From NCBI GenBank assembly GCA_034190085.1, contig JAXHTS010000012.1, positions 42,149 to 106,148 of the forward strand: a stretch of 64,000 nt of DNA, written 5' to 3'. The DNA is from Spirochaetota bacterium (GTDB lineage: Bacteria; Spirochaetota; UBA4802; JAFGDQ01). A program made the position numbers and the translations under genes. How positions within the stretch are numbered: the stretch's first letter is position 1; each line of letters begins with the position of its first letter. This document shows positions 48,216 through 57,087 of this stretch, piece by piece. Under the pieces are notes generated by a model, which worked only from the letters and a program-made list of their open reading frames with translations, did no database searches and had not been told where the DNA came from.

Positions 48216-50183
48216 ATGAAAAATAGAGACTTAATATTTGCTGTAAAAATGATTGGAATGCTAATCCTTGGCACAGTGTTATCTCTCTTTGTTCATACTC
48301 ACTCATGGGCCTGCGATATTGCAGTTGTTTCGGCTGCAGCGTCATCCAATGGGAGACCCCTTATATGGAAGAGCAGGGACAATTCTGCTTCACATGAGCA
48401 AGAAATTCAATATTTTGAGGCTGTAAATCCGGATGTTGGCGGCTACATTATGGTCTATGATCATGATGAGTGGGCAAATATTAATAATGGCACACCTATC
48501 AACCCTTCTGGCGGAGTAAATGAAGCGGGTTTTGCGATCACCTGCACATCTGTTTACGAAGATTTTTTGCCACACCATGAGTGGACAAATGTCAATACTG
48601 ATTTGAATAGGCTAGCCTTGCAGGAATGTGTCAGCTTAGACGATTTTGAGGAATTGTTATCTCGATGGCACGAAACCCATCCCAATAAGGTCATCAGTGG
48701 CAACTTTGCGGTTATTGATGCCCATGGCGGAGCAGCATTGTATGAATGCTATACTGGATTATTCCCATTTTTTGATAATCACATCCGTTACAGAAAATAT
48801 GATGCTAATTCGGCTAAGGATGATGATGGTAATTTTATTGGATTTGTTAATCGTACCAATTCAAATTCCTACATACCCTTTAATTATGGCGAAGAACGGA
48901 GATGGCGCGCCTATGATTTGATGAAGGATATGGTTGAGGGCGATAGATTGAACTATCGCAATGTTATGCTGGAAGTAGCCAAAGATGTCATCACAAGCAA
49001 GGGTGATGATTATGATCCTGGCCCTGAAGAGGACTATAGCACTACTTACTGTATCAGTCGCGCACAAACACGACTCGCTTTTGTAGTGGATGGCGTAACA
49101 TCAGATGATGATCCACGACTTGTCACATTTTGGTGTAATCTAGGCGAGCCTTCAATTGGAGTCTATGTTCCGCTCTTCCCATATGCCAAGGATGTTTCAT
49201 TTTATGTTTGGGCAGATGATTTTGATGACAACGAAGATCCCTTTGATATTGATGACTCTTGTCTCCTGAATAGAGCAATATCAGATCGGGAAATCTATGA
49301 TCAGCTTATCTATGATAGCAACACAGGCGACTATTATAACGGCATGGATGATTTCAGGATAAATAAAATCGAATTAGCCGTTGTTCAGGAATGGACATTT
49401 CCTCTTGATGATTTTATTGTTGATAAAACCGAAGAATTTATGAATAATTTGAGAGATATTGAAAGTCGGATTACAGAGAATAACCTATTGGATTTCTCAG
49501 ATTTTTGTGCTGAATATGCCTATGAAAACTACACTCATGCATCATCGGACTACTATGCATGGTCTTATAGTATGCCCTGGGATGATGTTCCTCCTACAAT
49601 TTCCTCAACCAATCCAGATAGTGATGCTGAAGATGTGGCGGTTGACTTGGCTATTACTGTCATATTTAGTGAATCAATTAATCCTTCTACGATTGATAAT
49701 TCAACGTTCTCCCTCAATGATGATTCAACCTCCATTGAAGGAGTGATAACCTTTATGGATTCAAAGAAAAAAATGATTTTCAAACCCAATTCAACTTTAG
49801 AGTATGACACAACCTATAGTGCAATAATAACTACTAAGGCTGAAGATTTGGCTGGAAACCCGCTTCAGGAAGATTATAGCTGGATATTTACAACAGTAAA
49901 TGAATCAACATCACATGATGATTCGGGAGATGAAGAAATCTCACTAGGTAATGATTCCGATAATGATGACAACGGACAGGGTGATGATACAATCTCTCCA
50001 TTATGGTTTCTGCCTTCTGATTCATCTTCAGATGGTTGCGGATCGCCAGCATTTGCATCCGTACATTATAGCAGCAACTCTACAGTATTTCCTGGTATAG
50101 TAACCAATATTTGGCTTATTCTCTTTCCTTATTCAATGATTCTATTTCATAGGATAATCAAAAGGAGGAGAAAGAGAGAGTAA
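48216..50183 (+). CDS. Exported Ntn-type Cys hydrolase (C45/AAT-like) with Ig-like domain and C-terminal anchor
   Basis: The signal peptide ends SHWA-type (HTHSWA) right before Cys33, which then starts the mature chain as CDIAVVSAAAS. In Ntn hydrolases such as acyl-CoA:6-APA acyltransferase, this Cys is the nucleophile exposed by processing. Other marks are GRPLIWKSRDN, SGGVNEAGFAIT, NFAVIDAHGGAALYEC and FVNRTNSNS. Residues about 465-560 form a Big_5 Ig-like domain (PPTISSTNPDSDAEDVAVDL, then SWIFTT). The tail is Asp/Ser-rich, then SSDGCGSPAF, a hydrophobic segment and RRRKRE, like Cys-containing sorting tails (Synergist- or MYXO-CTERM type). So the enzyme is probably surface or outer-membrane anchored. 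It lies between two PaaK genes. Confidence 0.8.
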   Translation: MKNRDLIFAVKMIGMLILGTVLSLFVHTHSWACDIAVVSAAASSNGRPLIWKSRDNSASHEQEIQYFEAVNPDVGGYIMVYDHDEWANINNGTPINPSGGVNEAGFAITCTSVYEDFLPHHEWTNVNTDLNRLALQECVSLDDFEELLSRWHETHPNKVISGNFAVIDAHGGAALYECYTGLFPFFDNHIRYRKYDANSAKDDDGNFIGFVNRTNSNSYIPFNYGEERRWRAYDLMKDMVEGDRLNYRNVMLEVAKDVITSKGDDYDPGPEEDYSTTYCISRAQTRLAFVVDGVTSDDDPRLVTFWCNLGEPSIGVYVPLFPYAKDVSFYVWADDFDDNEDPFDIDDSCLLNRAISDREIYDQLIYDSNTGDYYNGMDDFRINKIELAVVQEWTFPLDDFIVDKTEEFMNNLRDIESRITENNLLDFSDFCAEYAYENYTHASSDYYAWSYSMPWDDVPPTISSTNPDSDAEDVAVDLAITVIFSESINPSTIDNSTFSLNDDSTSIEGVITFMDSKKKMIFKPNSTLEYDTTYSAIITTKAEDLAGNPLQEDYSWIFTTVNESTSHDDSGDEEISLGNDSDNDDNGQGDDTISPLWFLPSDSSSDGCGSPAFASVHYSSNSTVFPGIVTNIWLILFPYSMILFHRIIKRRRKRE

Positions 50184-50252
50184 TTCCTTTTGGTAATATT
50201 ATTTGAATAAATTGAAATTCTTGCTGAGATAAGACCTGTAATCAGCTATAAG

Positions 50253-50298
50253 AACACGCCTTGATCCCCTTTTGGCAGGGAGCAAGGCGTGTTTCTTC
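50253..50298 (+). terminator. Terminator after the Ntn hydrolase gene
   Basis: AACACGCCTTG (50253-50263) and CAAGGCGTGTT (50283-50293) form an 11-bp stem with a 19-base loop, followed by TCTTC. It overlaps the upstream in-frame TTG of the next gene at 50261, arguing that the true start of that gene lies later. The T-run is short. Confidence 0.6.
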
Positions 50299-50392
50299 GC
50301 CAGCATTGAATAATATACAATCTCAGCATTTGGGAGTAATAAGAAAATATTCTACTACAGAAATAATAATTCCAGATAGAGATAAAAATGCA

Positions 50393-51679
50393 ATGATAAA
50401 AAAATTAAACCATTTCGTACGTTTCAACCTGAATCAGAGACTCAACGCGGATAGAATAAATAAGTTACAGAATTATAAACTACAAAAAGTGATTCGCCAT
50501 GCTTATGATTCAACTCAATTTTATCGTAAATGGATGGATGATGCTAAGGTAATGCCAGATGAGATAAGATGCATAGATGATTTACATAGGATTCCACCGA
50601 TCTCCAAATCACAGATTCAGCAAAATGATACTTCCTTTATTTCAAATCTATATCATGCTGATAACTGTTTAACAAGAACCACATCTGGTTCATCCGGTAA
50701 GATGTTACGGGTGCTCTGGGATCAGGATTCATTTTGGTCTAGAGTAGCGCTATTCTACAGAACCTTTTCCATGATTGGATACAATCCATTTAAGAAGGTG
50801 GTTTACTTCTTGCCTGTTGCAGAGGATACTGGATTCACATTTGGGTTGTTCAGACAGATGGGTTTATCTCTAAGCAGACCAATGGATGAGGTAAGAGAAT
50901 TGTTAATAAAATTAAAGCCTCATATCCTGTCCATATATCCATCCTATGCCATTGATCTTGGGAGACACATCTCTGATAGGGATATTGACTTGATGGGGAT
51001 CGAGGCAATTTCTCTCAATTCTGAAATGATATTAGATCACGACGCAGCCCTAATCGAAAAGAAATATAAATGTCCGGTTTATCAAGAATACTCTTCCGTT
51101 GAAATAGGGATGATTGCCAGCATGTGTAAAGAAAAGGGGATGCACCTCTTTAATGATAATGTGGTAGTGGAAATACTTGATAGCAAAGGTGATCCAGCGG
51201 CACCCGGAGAGGTTGGGGAGGTAATCGTGACAGCTTTGAACTCCTTTGCAATGCCATTCATCCGTTACCGCTTAGGCGATTATACTCGTATGCTCGGAAA
51301 GCAATGTTCCTGTGGAAGTCCCTTCCCATTAATTGGTCATATTGAAGGGCGCAAGGATGATTCATTCAGGCTGAGTGATGGTCATCAAATTCCTGCCTGG
51401 AAGATTTATGAAATAGTAGAGCGACCACTGGAAAATTATGGTATGGATAAGTTAGTGCTCTGTGATTTTTATCTTGTACAAAAGGAATATGATTATGCTG
51501 AATTCTACTATGTAAAAGGGCCCGATTTTGATCAGAATTACTTAACCGAACTTCAGCAAAAAGGTCATGCAATATTTGGCCGGGGGTTTACATTGCGCAT
51601 CACTGAGTTACCTACGATAGATCGAATAAAGACGACAAAGAGAAAGTATATTCATTGTGACTTGCCTAATGCGAGTTGA
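50393..51679 (+). CDS. PaaK-like adenylate-forming enzyme (3 of 3)
   Basis: A 428-residue protein from the ATG at 50393; an in-frame TTG at 50261 lies inside a terminator hairpin and the 44 residues it adds look unlike the family. Motifs are RTTSGSSGKMLRVLWDQ, VYQEYSSVEIGMIASMCKEK, AMPFIRYRLGDYTRM and QCSCGSPFPLIGHIEGRKDD. The order matches the ligase at 46765, including the Cys pair near the end. It probably activates an acid as acyl-AMP. It is followed after about 170 bases by the CapA gene. Confidence 0.85.
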   Translation: MIKKLNHFVRFNLNQRLNADRINKLQNYKLQKVIRHAYDSTQFYRKWMDDAKVMPDEIRCIDDLHRIPPISKSQIQQNDTSFISNLYHADNCLTRTTSGSSGKMLRVLWDQDSFWSRVALFYRTFSMIGYNPFKKVVYFLPVAEDTGFTFGLFRQMGLSLSRPMDEVRELLIKLKPHILSIYPSYAIDLGRHISDRDIDLMGIEAISLNSEMILDHDAALIEKKYKCPVYQEYSSVEIGMIASMCKEKGMHLFNDNVVVEILDSKGDPAAPGEVGEVIVTALNSFAMPFIRYRLGDYTRMLGKQCSCGSPFPLIGHIEGRKDDSFRLSDGHQIPAWKIYEIVERPLENYGMDKLVLCDFYLVQKEYDYAEFYYVKGPDFDQNYLTELQQKGHAIFGRGFTLRITELPTIDRIKTTKRKYIHCDLPNAS

Positions 51680-51850
51680 ATCCTGAATATGGAATCGTCA
51701 GATCAAATACATTCTTCATAGAGAACTTTTTCTGTAGATTAAGAAATGGATGAGATTAGTTTACTGTCATAAAGGATTTCAGATCTTTGACTAATATTCT
51801 GGCCATTGGCATGCACTACTCCTCATCATTACTTGTTTAAACTGATTCCT

Positions 51851-52958
51851 ATGAAAAAATATAGCGGATTTCATATTATTCATAGTCTCATCTTCGCACT
51901 TCTGTTGATCATCGGGTGTGCCTCTGATACTATTGACGATTCACCTGTGATGGATAATACAGGTCCAATTATTGAATCCGTAGATGATTCTGAAGAAGAT
52001 GCTGACTCAACAGATGATACAAATCCAAATGTTGGCACTGATACAGATGATATTCAAGATATTGCTGAGCAAATATCAATGATCTTTGTAGGTGATATAA
52101 TGTTAGATCGAAAAGTGAAAACCATGGTAGAGAGAGGGCGATGGTGATTATAGATTTTCCTTTTTAAGGATTGTGGATTATATACGCATGGCAGATATTT
52201 CCTTTGGCAACCTGGAAAGCATAATCTCTGACAAGGGAAGTAAAAATTACTTAAAGGGCGCTCCATGGTTCAGAGGACACCCTGATGCTATAGAAGGTTT
52301 GACATTTGCCGGTTTTGGTGTTCTCTCAGTTGCCAATAATCATGTTTATGATTATAATACCTATTATCCATTTTATGGATATGATTTAACTGCAATGGAG
52401 GATAGTTTTGAAAGATTGCATGATGCCGGGATATTCTATATTGGCGGAGGCTTTTCAGAAACGAAAGCGCATTCACCTGTTATATTTGATTTGAAGGGAA
52501 CAAGCGTTGCTTATTTAGGGTATACCTGTATTGGTTCAAATCAATGGAGAGCTAAAGAGAATAAATCCGGAATCGCTTGGTTGGATAGTGATAGTCTAAC
52601 AGAAGATATTCCAAAAGCCAAAAAACAGGCTGATTTAGTGATAGTTTCAATGCACTTTGGCACAGAGTATGCGCCTGTCCAAAATGATGAACAGGAAGAG
52701 CTAGCTCACCTTGCAATTGATAAAGGCGCTGCGATGGTGATAGGTCATCATCCTCATGTAACTCAACCTGTAGTAAAGTATAAAAATGGCTATATAGCAT
52801 TCTCCCTTGGAAATTTTGTTTTTGACCAGAGCGAGGAGAATAATGAAGGAGTTACAAGGGGGATGTTATTAGAGGTTGTAGTGAAGGATGTTGAAATAAT
52901 CGATGTAATTGAAAGGTATGTTAGAATAAATGAATATTATCAGCCAGTGCTGGAATAG
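51851..52958 (+). pseudogene. capA: CapA-type lipoprotein (PGA_cap metallophosphatase family), frameshifted
   Basis: The N-terminal part has a lipoprotein signal (LIFALLLIIGC), a long Asp/Glu linker, and SMIFVGDIMLDRKVKTMVER. The frame then breaks near 52131-52138, inside AGAGAGAGGG. The other frame goes on as GDGDYRFSFLRIVDYIRMAD, SFGNLESIISDKG, VANNHVYDY, VSMHFGTEYA and MVIGHHPHVTQPV, which hold the metal and phosphatase residues of the CapA fold. One base change would give a single gene of about 369 codons. It may be a true pseudogene, a sequencing error or a slippery-site variant. CapA is needed for poly-gamma-glutamate or capsule synthesis and export in other bacteria. Confidence 0.82.
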
Positions 52959-53023
52959 AGAATTGAATCAAGAGGATATGATAATTTTAATATTCTACTA
53001 ATGACAAGTCAAATTTAGGAATC

Positions 53024-54058
53024 ATGGAAAGGGATAGATTAGAAAAGAGGTTGTGCTGTCTCATGTCCTTAAAACACTTTGTTTTGACCGGATATGCAAG
53101 AAATGGTTTATATCTATTGATAAAGGCCTTGGGATGGGATCACAATACTGAAATTATTACTCCTGCCTTTACATGTTCAATAATCCCCAAAACGATTGAG
53201 AAAGCAGGCGTTAGACCTATCCCTATTGATTCTGAGGAGGCAGGTCTGAATATTGATCCACAAAAGCTTGAGAAAGCAATCACAATGAACACTAAGGCTA
53301 TTTATGTTATACACACCTATGGCACAGCAGCAAGAATAGATGAAATTTGTGCCATTGCTAATGAGCATAATTTAATTGTGATAGAGGATCTGGCTCATTC
53401 ACTTTTTTCCTATTATAAGGGAAAACAATTGGGAACCTATGGAGATTTTGCATTATTAAGTTTCACAAAGAAGATTATCAATTTTGAAGGCGGTGCAATC
53501 GGGACAAACAATACTACTATATATGAGAATATGCTATCTATACAAAATAGTTATACAAAATATCGATTTTTTACTTTTAATGATATAGTAAACAATATCA
53601 CAAGAATAATAGGTTCAATATGGGAATCTAAATTTTACTCTATAGCGCTAGTTTTAATGAAAATGATGGATATATCCGATAAAGTCTTTTACAATGGGCA
53701 ATATGGATTGGATGTTGATTCAAGGAAATTCTTTATGCATGAAATAGCAAAAAGAATAACACTTATGCAACTTGATTCTCTATTCATTAGGAACAAAGAT
53801 AGAAAAAAGAATAGCGACTATGTAGACTTTATTAGGAAGTTTTCGAAAGTGATGAAATTCCCTGACTTGAATCAGAACTCGAATGACACACTACCATTAT
53901 ATAATGTTGGAATTATAAAAAAAAATCCTTTGAATTCTTTTTTTTCTTTCAGAACCTGGTTCAATAATTATGAATTTGGGAGATACCCAAGAGCCGATTA
54001 TTTATACTCAAACTTGAGAATATTTGCTAATATGTTCTATTATATCAAAAGAGGTTAA
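53024..54058 (+). CDS. DegT/DnrJ/EryC1-family PLP aminotransferase-like protein
   Basis: A 344-residue protein of the fold type I sugar aminotransferase family. Visible marks are TGYARNGLYLLIKALGW, EIITPAFTCSIIPKTIEKAG, IYVIHTYGTAARIDEICAIA and IEDLAHSLFSYYKGKQ. The PLP lysine region is LLSFTKKIINFEGGAIGT. It is shorter than the usual 370-400 residues; the C-terminal small domain is present in part. Family members transaminate keto-sugars or act as PLP-dependent dehydratases on nucleotide sugars. It ends the plus-strand set, converging with the AMP-forming ligase gene. Confidence 0.85.
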   Translation: MERDRLEKRLCCLMSLKHFVLTGYARNGLYLLIKALGWDHNTEIITPAFTCSIIPKTIEKAGVRPIPIDSEEAGLNIDPQKLEKAITMNTKAIYVIHTYGTAARIDEICAIANEHNLIVIEDLAHSLFSYYKGKQLGTYGDFALLSFTKKIINFEGGAIGTNNTTIYENMLSIQNSYTKYRFFTFNDIVNNITRIIGSIWESKFYSIALVLMKMMDISDKVFYNGQYGLDVDSRKFFMHEIAKRITLMQLDSLFIRNKDRKKNSDYVDFIRKFSKVMKFPDLNQNSNDTLPLYNVGIIKKNPLNSFFSFRTWFNNYEFGRYPRADYLYSNLRIFANMFYYIKRG

Positions 54059-54082
54059 CACCTTAAGAAATATTTTATGATA

Positions 54083-55585
54083 CTATCTTAATAAATTTTT
54101 TTCAATCTTTCCTGACGGTTTCTTGGGAAGAGAATCCACAATATTCCAATGTTTGGGGTGCTTATGAATAGCTAACTTCTTATTAATGAATGCCTTCAGC
54201 GAATCCAGTTCAAATCTATCGCTATCCATGGGGACAATAAAGGCTTCTGGTACTTCATAGAGGAATTCATCAGGTCTACTCATAACAGCCACTTCATGCA
54301 CTATTTGTGATTCAATTATCACTTCCTCTATTTCCTTTATGGAGATCCTTTCTCCGCCAACCTTTAGCATATCCTTTTTCCTTCCAGTAAGGAATATAAA
54401 ACCTTCATCATCCATATAGCCAAGATCTCCAGTCACTAGTCCCCAGGATTTAAGGGCCTTATCAGTCTCCTCCTTATCCTTCCAATATCCCAGCATAATA
54501 TTATCACCAGTTGCGCATATGTTCCCAACCTTGCCAGTAGAGAGCATCTTCCCATCTTTATCTCTAATGGTAACCTCAACATCTGGAATTGCAATACCAA
54601 TTGATCCAAGTTTATCATTTAACCTCTCAGGTGGGAGGTAGGTGAGTCTTGCTGAGGCCTCTGTAGCGCCATACATTACAAACAGGGATGCCTTGCCAAT
54701 GCTATCCTTTACACGTTTAGCGAGAGCAGGAGCCATTGCTCCACCTGCCTGGGTAACATAACGAAGTGAGGGGATCTCCTTCTTTGGAAATATTGACCTG
54801 TTCATTAGTATGGCAAAGGTAGATGGGACTCCAGCAAAGCCAGTTACTTCCGTCTTTATCATCTCTTCGACTACTGAATTGGGGAATGCGAAACGATTAT
54901 TAATTACTATAGAACCTCCAGCTTGGAAGTGGGTATTGAGTAGCGTCTTACCATACACATAATAGAAAGGAAGCACTACCATCATCCTATCTGACTCACC
55001 TATGTTAAGATAAGAGACGATTGATGTTGTATTAGCGTATAGATTCCTATGCGATAGCATTACACCTTTAGGCTTGCCTGTGCTCCCAGATGTGTAGACT
55101 ATAGCAGCGAGATCGTTGTCACCTATCGTTACATTAGGATTTGAATCAGGCATATCAAGGATACTCTTCCATTGAATAAACAGACCAGTGGGATTAGCGA
55201 ATTCTATATCTGGGCCTATCACTACTGGAATATCTATTCCCTTCAGCCTTCGAGCGCTTGCCTTAGATAGTACACAGAAACGAGCGCCTGAGTCCAAAAT
55301 AAAATAAGAGACCTCATCAATAGTTGATTTATCAGAGACTTCGATGCTAACACCACCCGCCTTTAGGATAGCGTAATAACTGATTACCGATTCAAGAGAA
55401 TTCTCCATTACTATTAAAACAGGTTCTCCCTTTTCTAATCCCTTTTCAATCAATAGGTTCGCAAACCTATTTGTCATGATGTCAAGTTCTCTATAACTCG
55501 TAGCGTTGTTCCCTTGCAATAGAGCTTCCTTGTAGGGATATTTTTCTGAGGACTCTTCAAGAAAATGATGGACTAGATACGCCAT
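54083..55585 (-). CDS. AMP-forming acyl-CoA/acyl-ACP synthetase family protein
   Basis: A 500-residue class I adenylate-forming enzyme. The P-loop is IVYTSGSTGKPKGVMLSHRN, with VMYGATEASARLTYLPPER, TGDLGYMDDEGFIFLTGRKK and a C-terminal Lys in LPKKPSGKIEKNL. The ATG at 55585 follows GGAGGA by nine bases and gives the usual AYLVHHFLEES start; an earlier start at 55627 is less likely. The closest types are fatty-acid or aryl-acid ligases. It lies alone on the minus strand. It could feed activated acids to the nearby pathway (inference). Confidence 0.88.
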   Translation of the reverse strand: MAYLVHHFLEESSEKYPYKEALLQGNNATSYRELDIMTNRFANLLIEKGLEKGEPVLIVMENSLESVISYYAILKAGGVSIEVSDKSTIDEVSYFILDSGARFCVLSKASARRLKGIDIPVVIGPDIEFANPTGLFIQWKSILDMPDSNPNVTIGDNDLAAIVYTSGSTGKPKGVMLSHRNLYANTTSIVSYLNIGESDRMMVVLPFYYVYGKTLLNTHFQAGGSIVINNRFAFPNSVVEEMIKTEVTGFAGVPSTFAILMNRSIFPKKEIPSLRYVTQAGGAMAPALAKRVKDSIGKASLFVMYGATEASARLTYLPPERLNDKLGSIGIAIPDVEVTIRDKDGKMLSTGKVGNICATGDNIMLGYWKDKEETDKALKSWGLVTGDLGYMDDEGFIFLTGRKKDMLKVGGERISIKEIEEVIIESQIVHEVAVMSRPDEFLYEVPEAFIVPMDSDRFELDSLKAFINKKLAIHKHPKHWNIVDSLPKKPSGKIEKNLLR

Positions 55586-56019
55586 TATTCGATTTCCTCC
55601 ATAATAAAAAACGGTCATGCTGACCATATCATCTTTTTATCCGCTAACATTCATCTTACCTATAATAAAATAAATTAATTCATTTATCAAGATAAGTCAA
55701 GGTAAAACTCAGATCAATCAACTTTAATATTTTCATTTTTCCATAATCCATACCTATATAGATATTATGTAAATAGAATAATATTTTTGTTATATCTGTT
55801 ATGATCATACAAAGGAATTTTATTTTATAACCATACTAATTGATTGGTCAAAACTTTTTGGAATGGATTTAATAATATTGATTGACATAATATATTGAAT
55901 GTTCTACTTATAAGAAGCTGTAATGAAATAGCTCCTCAAAAGGAAATCGTTCATTCATTCAAATTAAAAGCGAAATCTCTTTTTGAAGAACAGTTAATAT
56001 TCAAAAGAGAGAGGTAATA
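55586..56019. other. Divergent intergenic region with candidate VOC-eda promoter
   Basis: No coding frame. TTGACA at 55882-55887 and TACTTA at 55905-55910, 17 bases apart, form a candidate promoter for the plus-strand VOC-eda pair. The ribosome site before 56020 is AGAGAGAGG. Nothing else was recognised. Confidence 0.4.
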
Positions 56020-56394
56020 ATGATAGTAATAGAGAGTATTAATCATGTGTGTCTAACAGTTGCTAATCTTGACAGATCAATACAATTTTATACAGATTTA
56101 TTTGATTTTGAAGTAGTTGAAAAAATTGATAATTCACAAGAAGCCTTCATTAGGATAGGGGATATACTAATTGGATTATACGAAGATGAGGAGTTTACAG
56201 GACAGAGAAGCAACAAGAAATGTATTAGTTTTTATATTGATGAAGAGGATTTTGAAGATGCTCTGGAAGAATTAAAAGATAACGATATTCCAATAGTATA
56301 TGGACCGGAGAATATTAGAAATGGTAAAACACTAATATTTATGGATCCGGATGGGAATCATATTGAATTATCTTATCCAAAGATATACTCATGA
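56020..56394 (+). CDS. VOC-superfamily (glyoxalase-like) protein
   Basis: A 124-residue single-domain VOC protein. It has the beta-alpha-beta-beta-beta start SINHVCLTVANLDRSIQFYT and FDFEVVEKI, and the end FMDPDGNHIELSYP. Two such halves normally form the metal site; His8 and the C-terminal Glu in NHIELS fit metal ligands. Substrates cannot be named; relatives include glyoxalase I, dioxygenases and drug-resistance proteins. It overlaps the aldolase gene by four bases, so the two are co-translated. Confidence 0.85.
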   Translation: MIVIESINHVCLTVANLDRSIQFYTDLFDFEVVEKIDNSQEAFIRIGDILIGLYEDEEFTGQRSNKKCISFYIDEEDFEDALEELKDNDIPIVYGPENIRNGKTLIFMDPDGNHIELSYPKIYS

Positions 56395-57023
56395 ACATAT
56401 TAGAGGTTTTTGGTGAAAATAAAATTATTCCAGTAGCTATTTTAAATAATGAAGATGAAGCAATTAAGACAGCAGAGGTTTTATTACAAAATTCAATAAA
56501 AATTATAGAAATTGCCCTTAGAACAGATAATGCCTTTAGATGCATTGAAAAGCTTAATCAACGTTTCCCAGAGTTGATTGTTGGCGCCGGAAGCGTTTTA
56601 TCGAAGGATGCGTTAACGAGAGCAGTTGACGCAGGTGTAAAATTTGGAGTTGCTCCTTGTTTGGATTTGGATGTAATGGATCATGCCTCTAATATCAATA
56701 TCGATTTTATCCCCGGAATTTCAACCCCATCTGAACTAAACCTGTCCCTAAAATTAGGAAGTAAACTTATTAAATTATTTCCCGCTTCCCCCCTTGGTGG
56801 AGTCAAATATATTAAAGCAATTATATCTCCATTTAAGATGATGGATTTCTCTCTTTTCCCAACTGGAGGTATAAATGAAAACAACATCTTAGATTTCATC
56901 CAAACAGATAGGGTAATTGCCTGCGGCTTGACATATATTGTGGATAGCAGTTTAATCTCCAAAGGGGATTATGATGAAGTGTATAAGAGAATAATCAAGT
57001 TAAAGGATACTCTATCAATTTAA
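56391..57023 (+). CDS. eda: KDPG/KHG-type aldolase
   Basis: A 210-residue class I aldolase like Eda, which splits 2-keto-3-deoxy-6-phosphogluconate to pyruvate and glyceraldehyde-3-phosphate. Motifs are IIPVAILNNEDEAIKTAEVL, IIEIALRTDNA (general base Glu), VGAGSVLS and the Schiff-base region LIKLFPASPLGGVKYIKAI with the Lys just before LFPAS. All key residues are present. No edd or other Entner-Doudoroff gene is near, so the substrate may be another keto-deoxy acid. A terminator follows 1 base after the stop. Confidence 0.88.
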   Translation: MNILEVFGENKIIPVAILNNEDEAIKTAEVLLQNSIKIIEIALRTDNAFRCIEKLNQRFPELIVGAGSVLSKDALTRAVDAGVKFGVAPCLDLDVMDHASNINIDFIPGISTPSELNLSLKLGSKLIKLFPASPLGGVKYIKAIISPFKMMDFSLFPTGGINENNILDFIQTDRVIACGLTYIVDSSLISKGDYDEVYKRIIKLKDTLSI

Positions 57024-57056
57024 TGGATCACGAGCTAGGCCCTTGATCCATTTTTA
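57023..57056 (+). terminator. Terminator of the VOC-eda pair
   Basis: ATGGATCA (57023-57030) pairs with TGATCCAT (57044-57051), with a 13-base loop and TTTTT. Its first base is the end of the stop codon of the aldolase gene. Confidence 0.75.
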
Positions 57057-57087
57057 ATGCATTGATAAACCTATCTGATCATAAGGA

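Noticed and set aside
50261..50392. TTG start giving 44 extra residues to the third PaaK-like protein
   Set aside because: The TTG lies inside a terminator hairpin and the added residues are not family-like.
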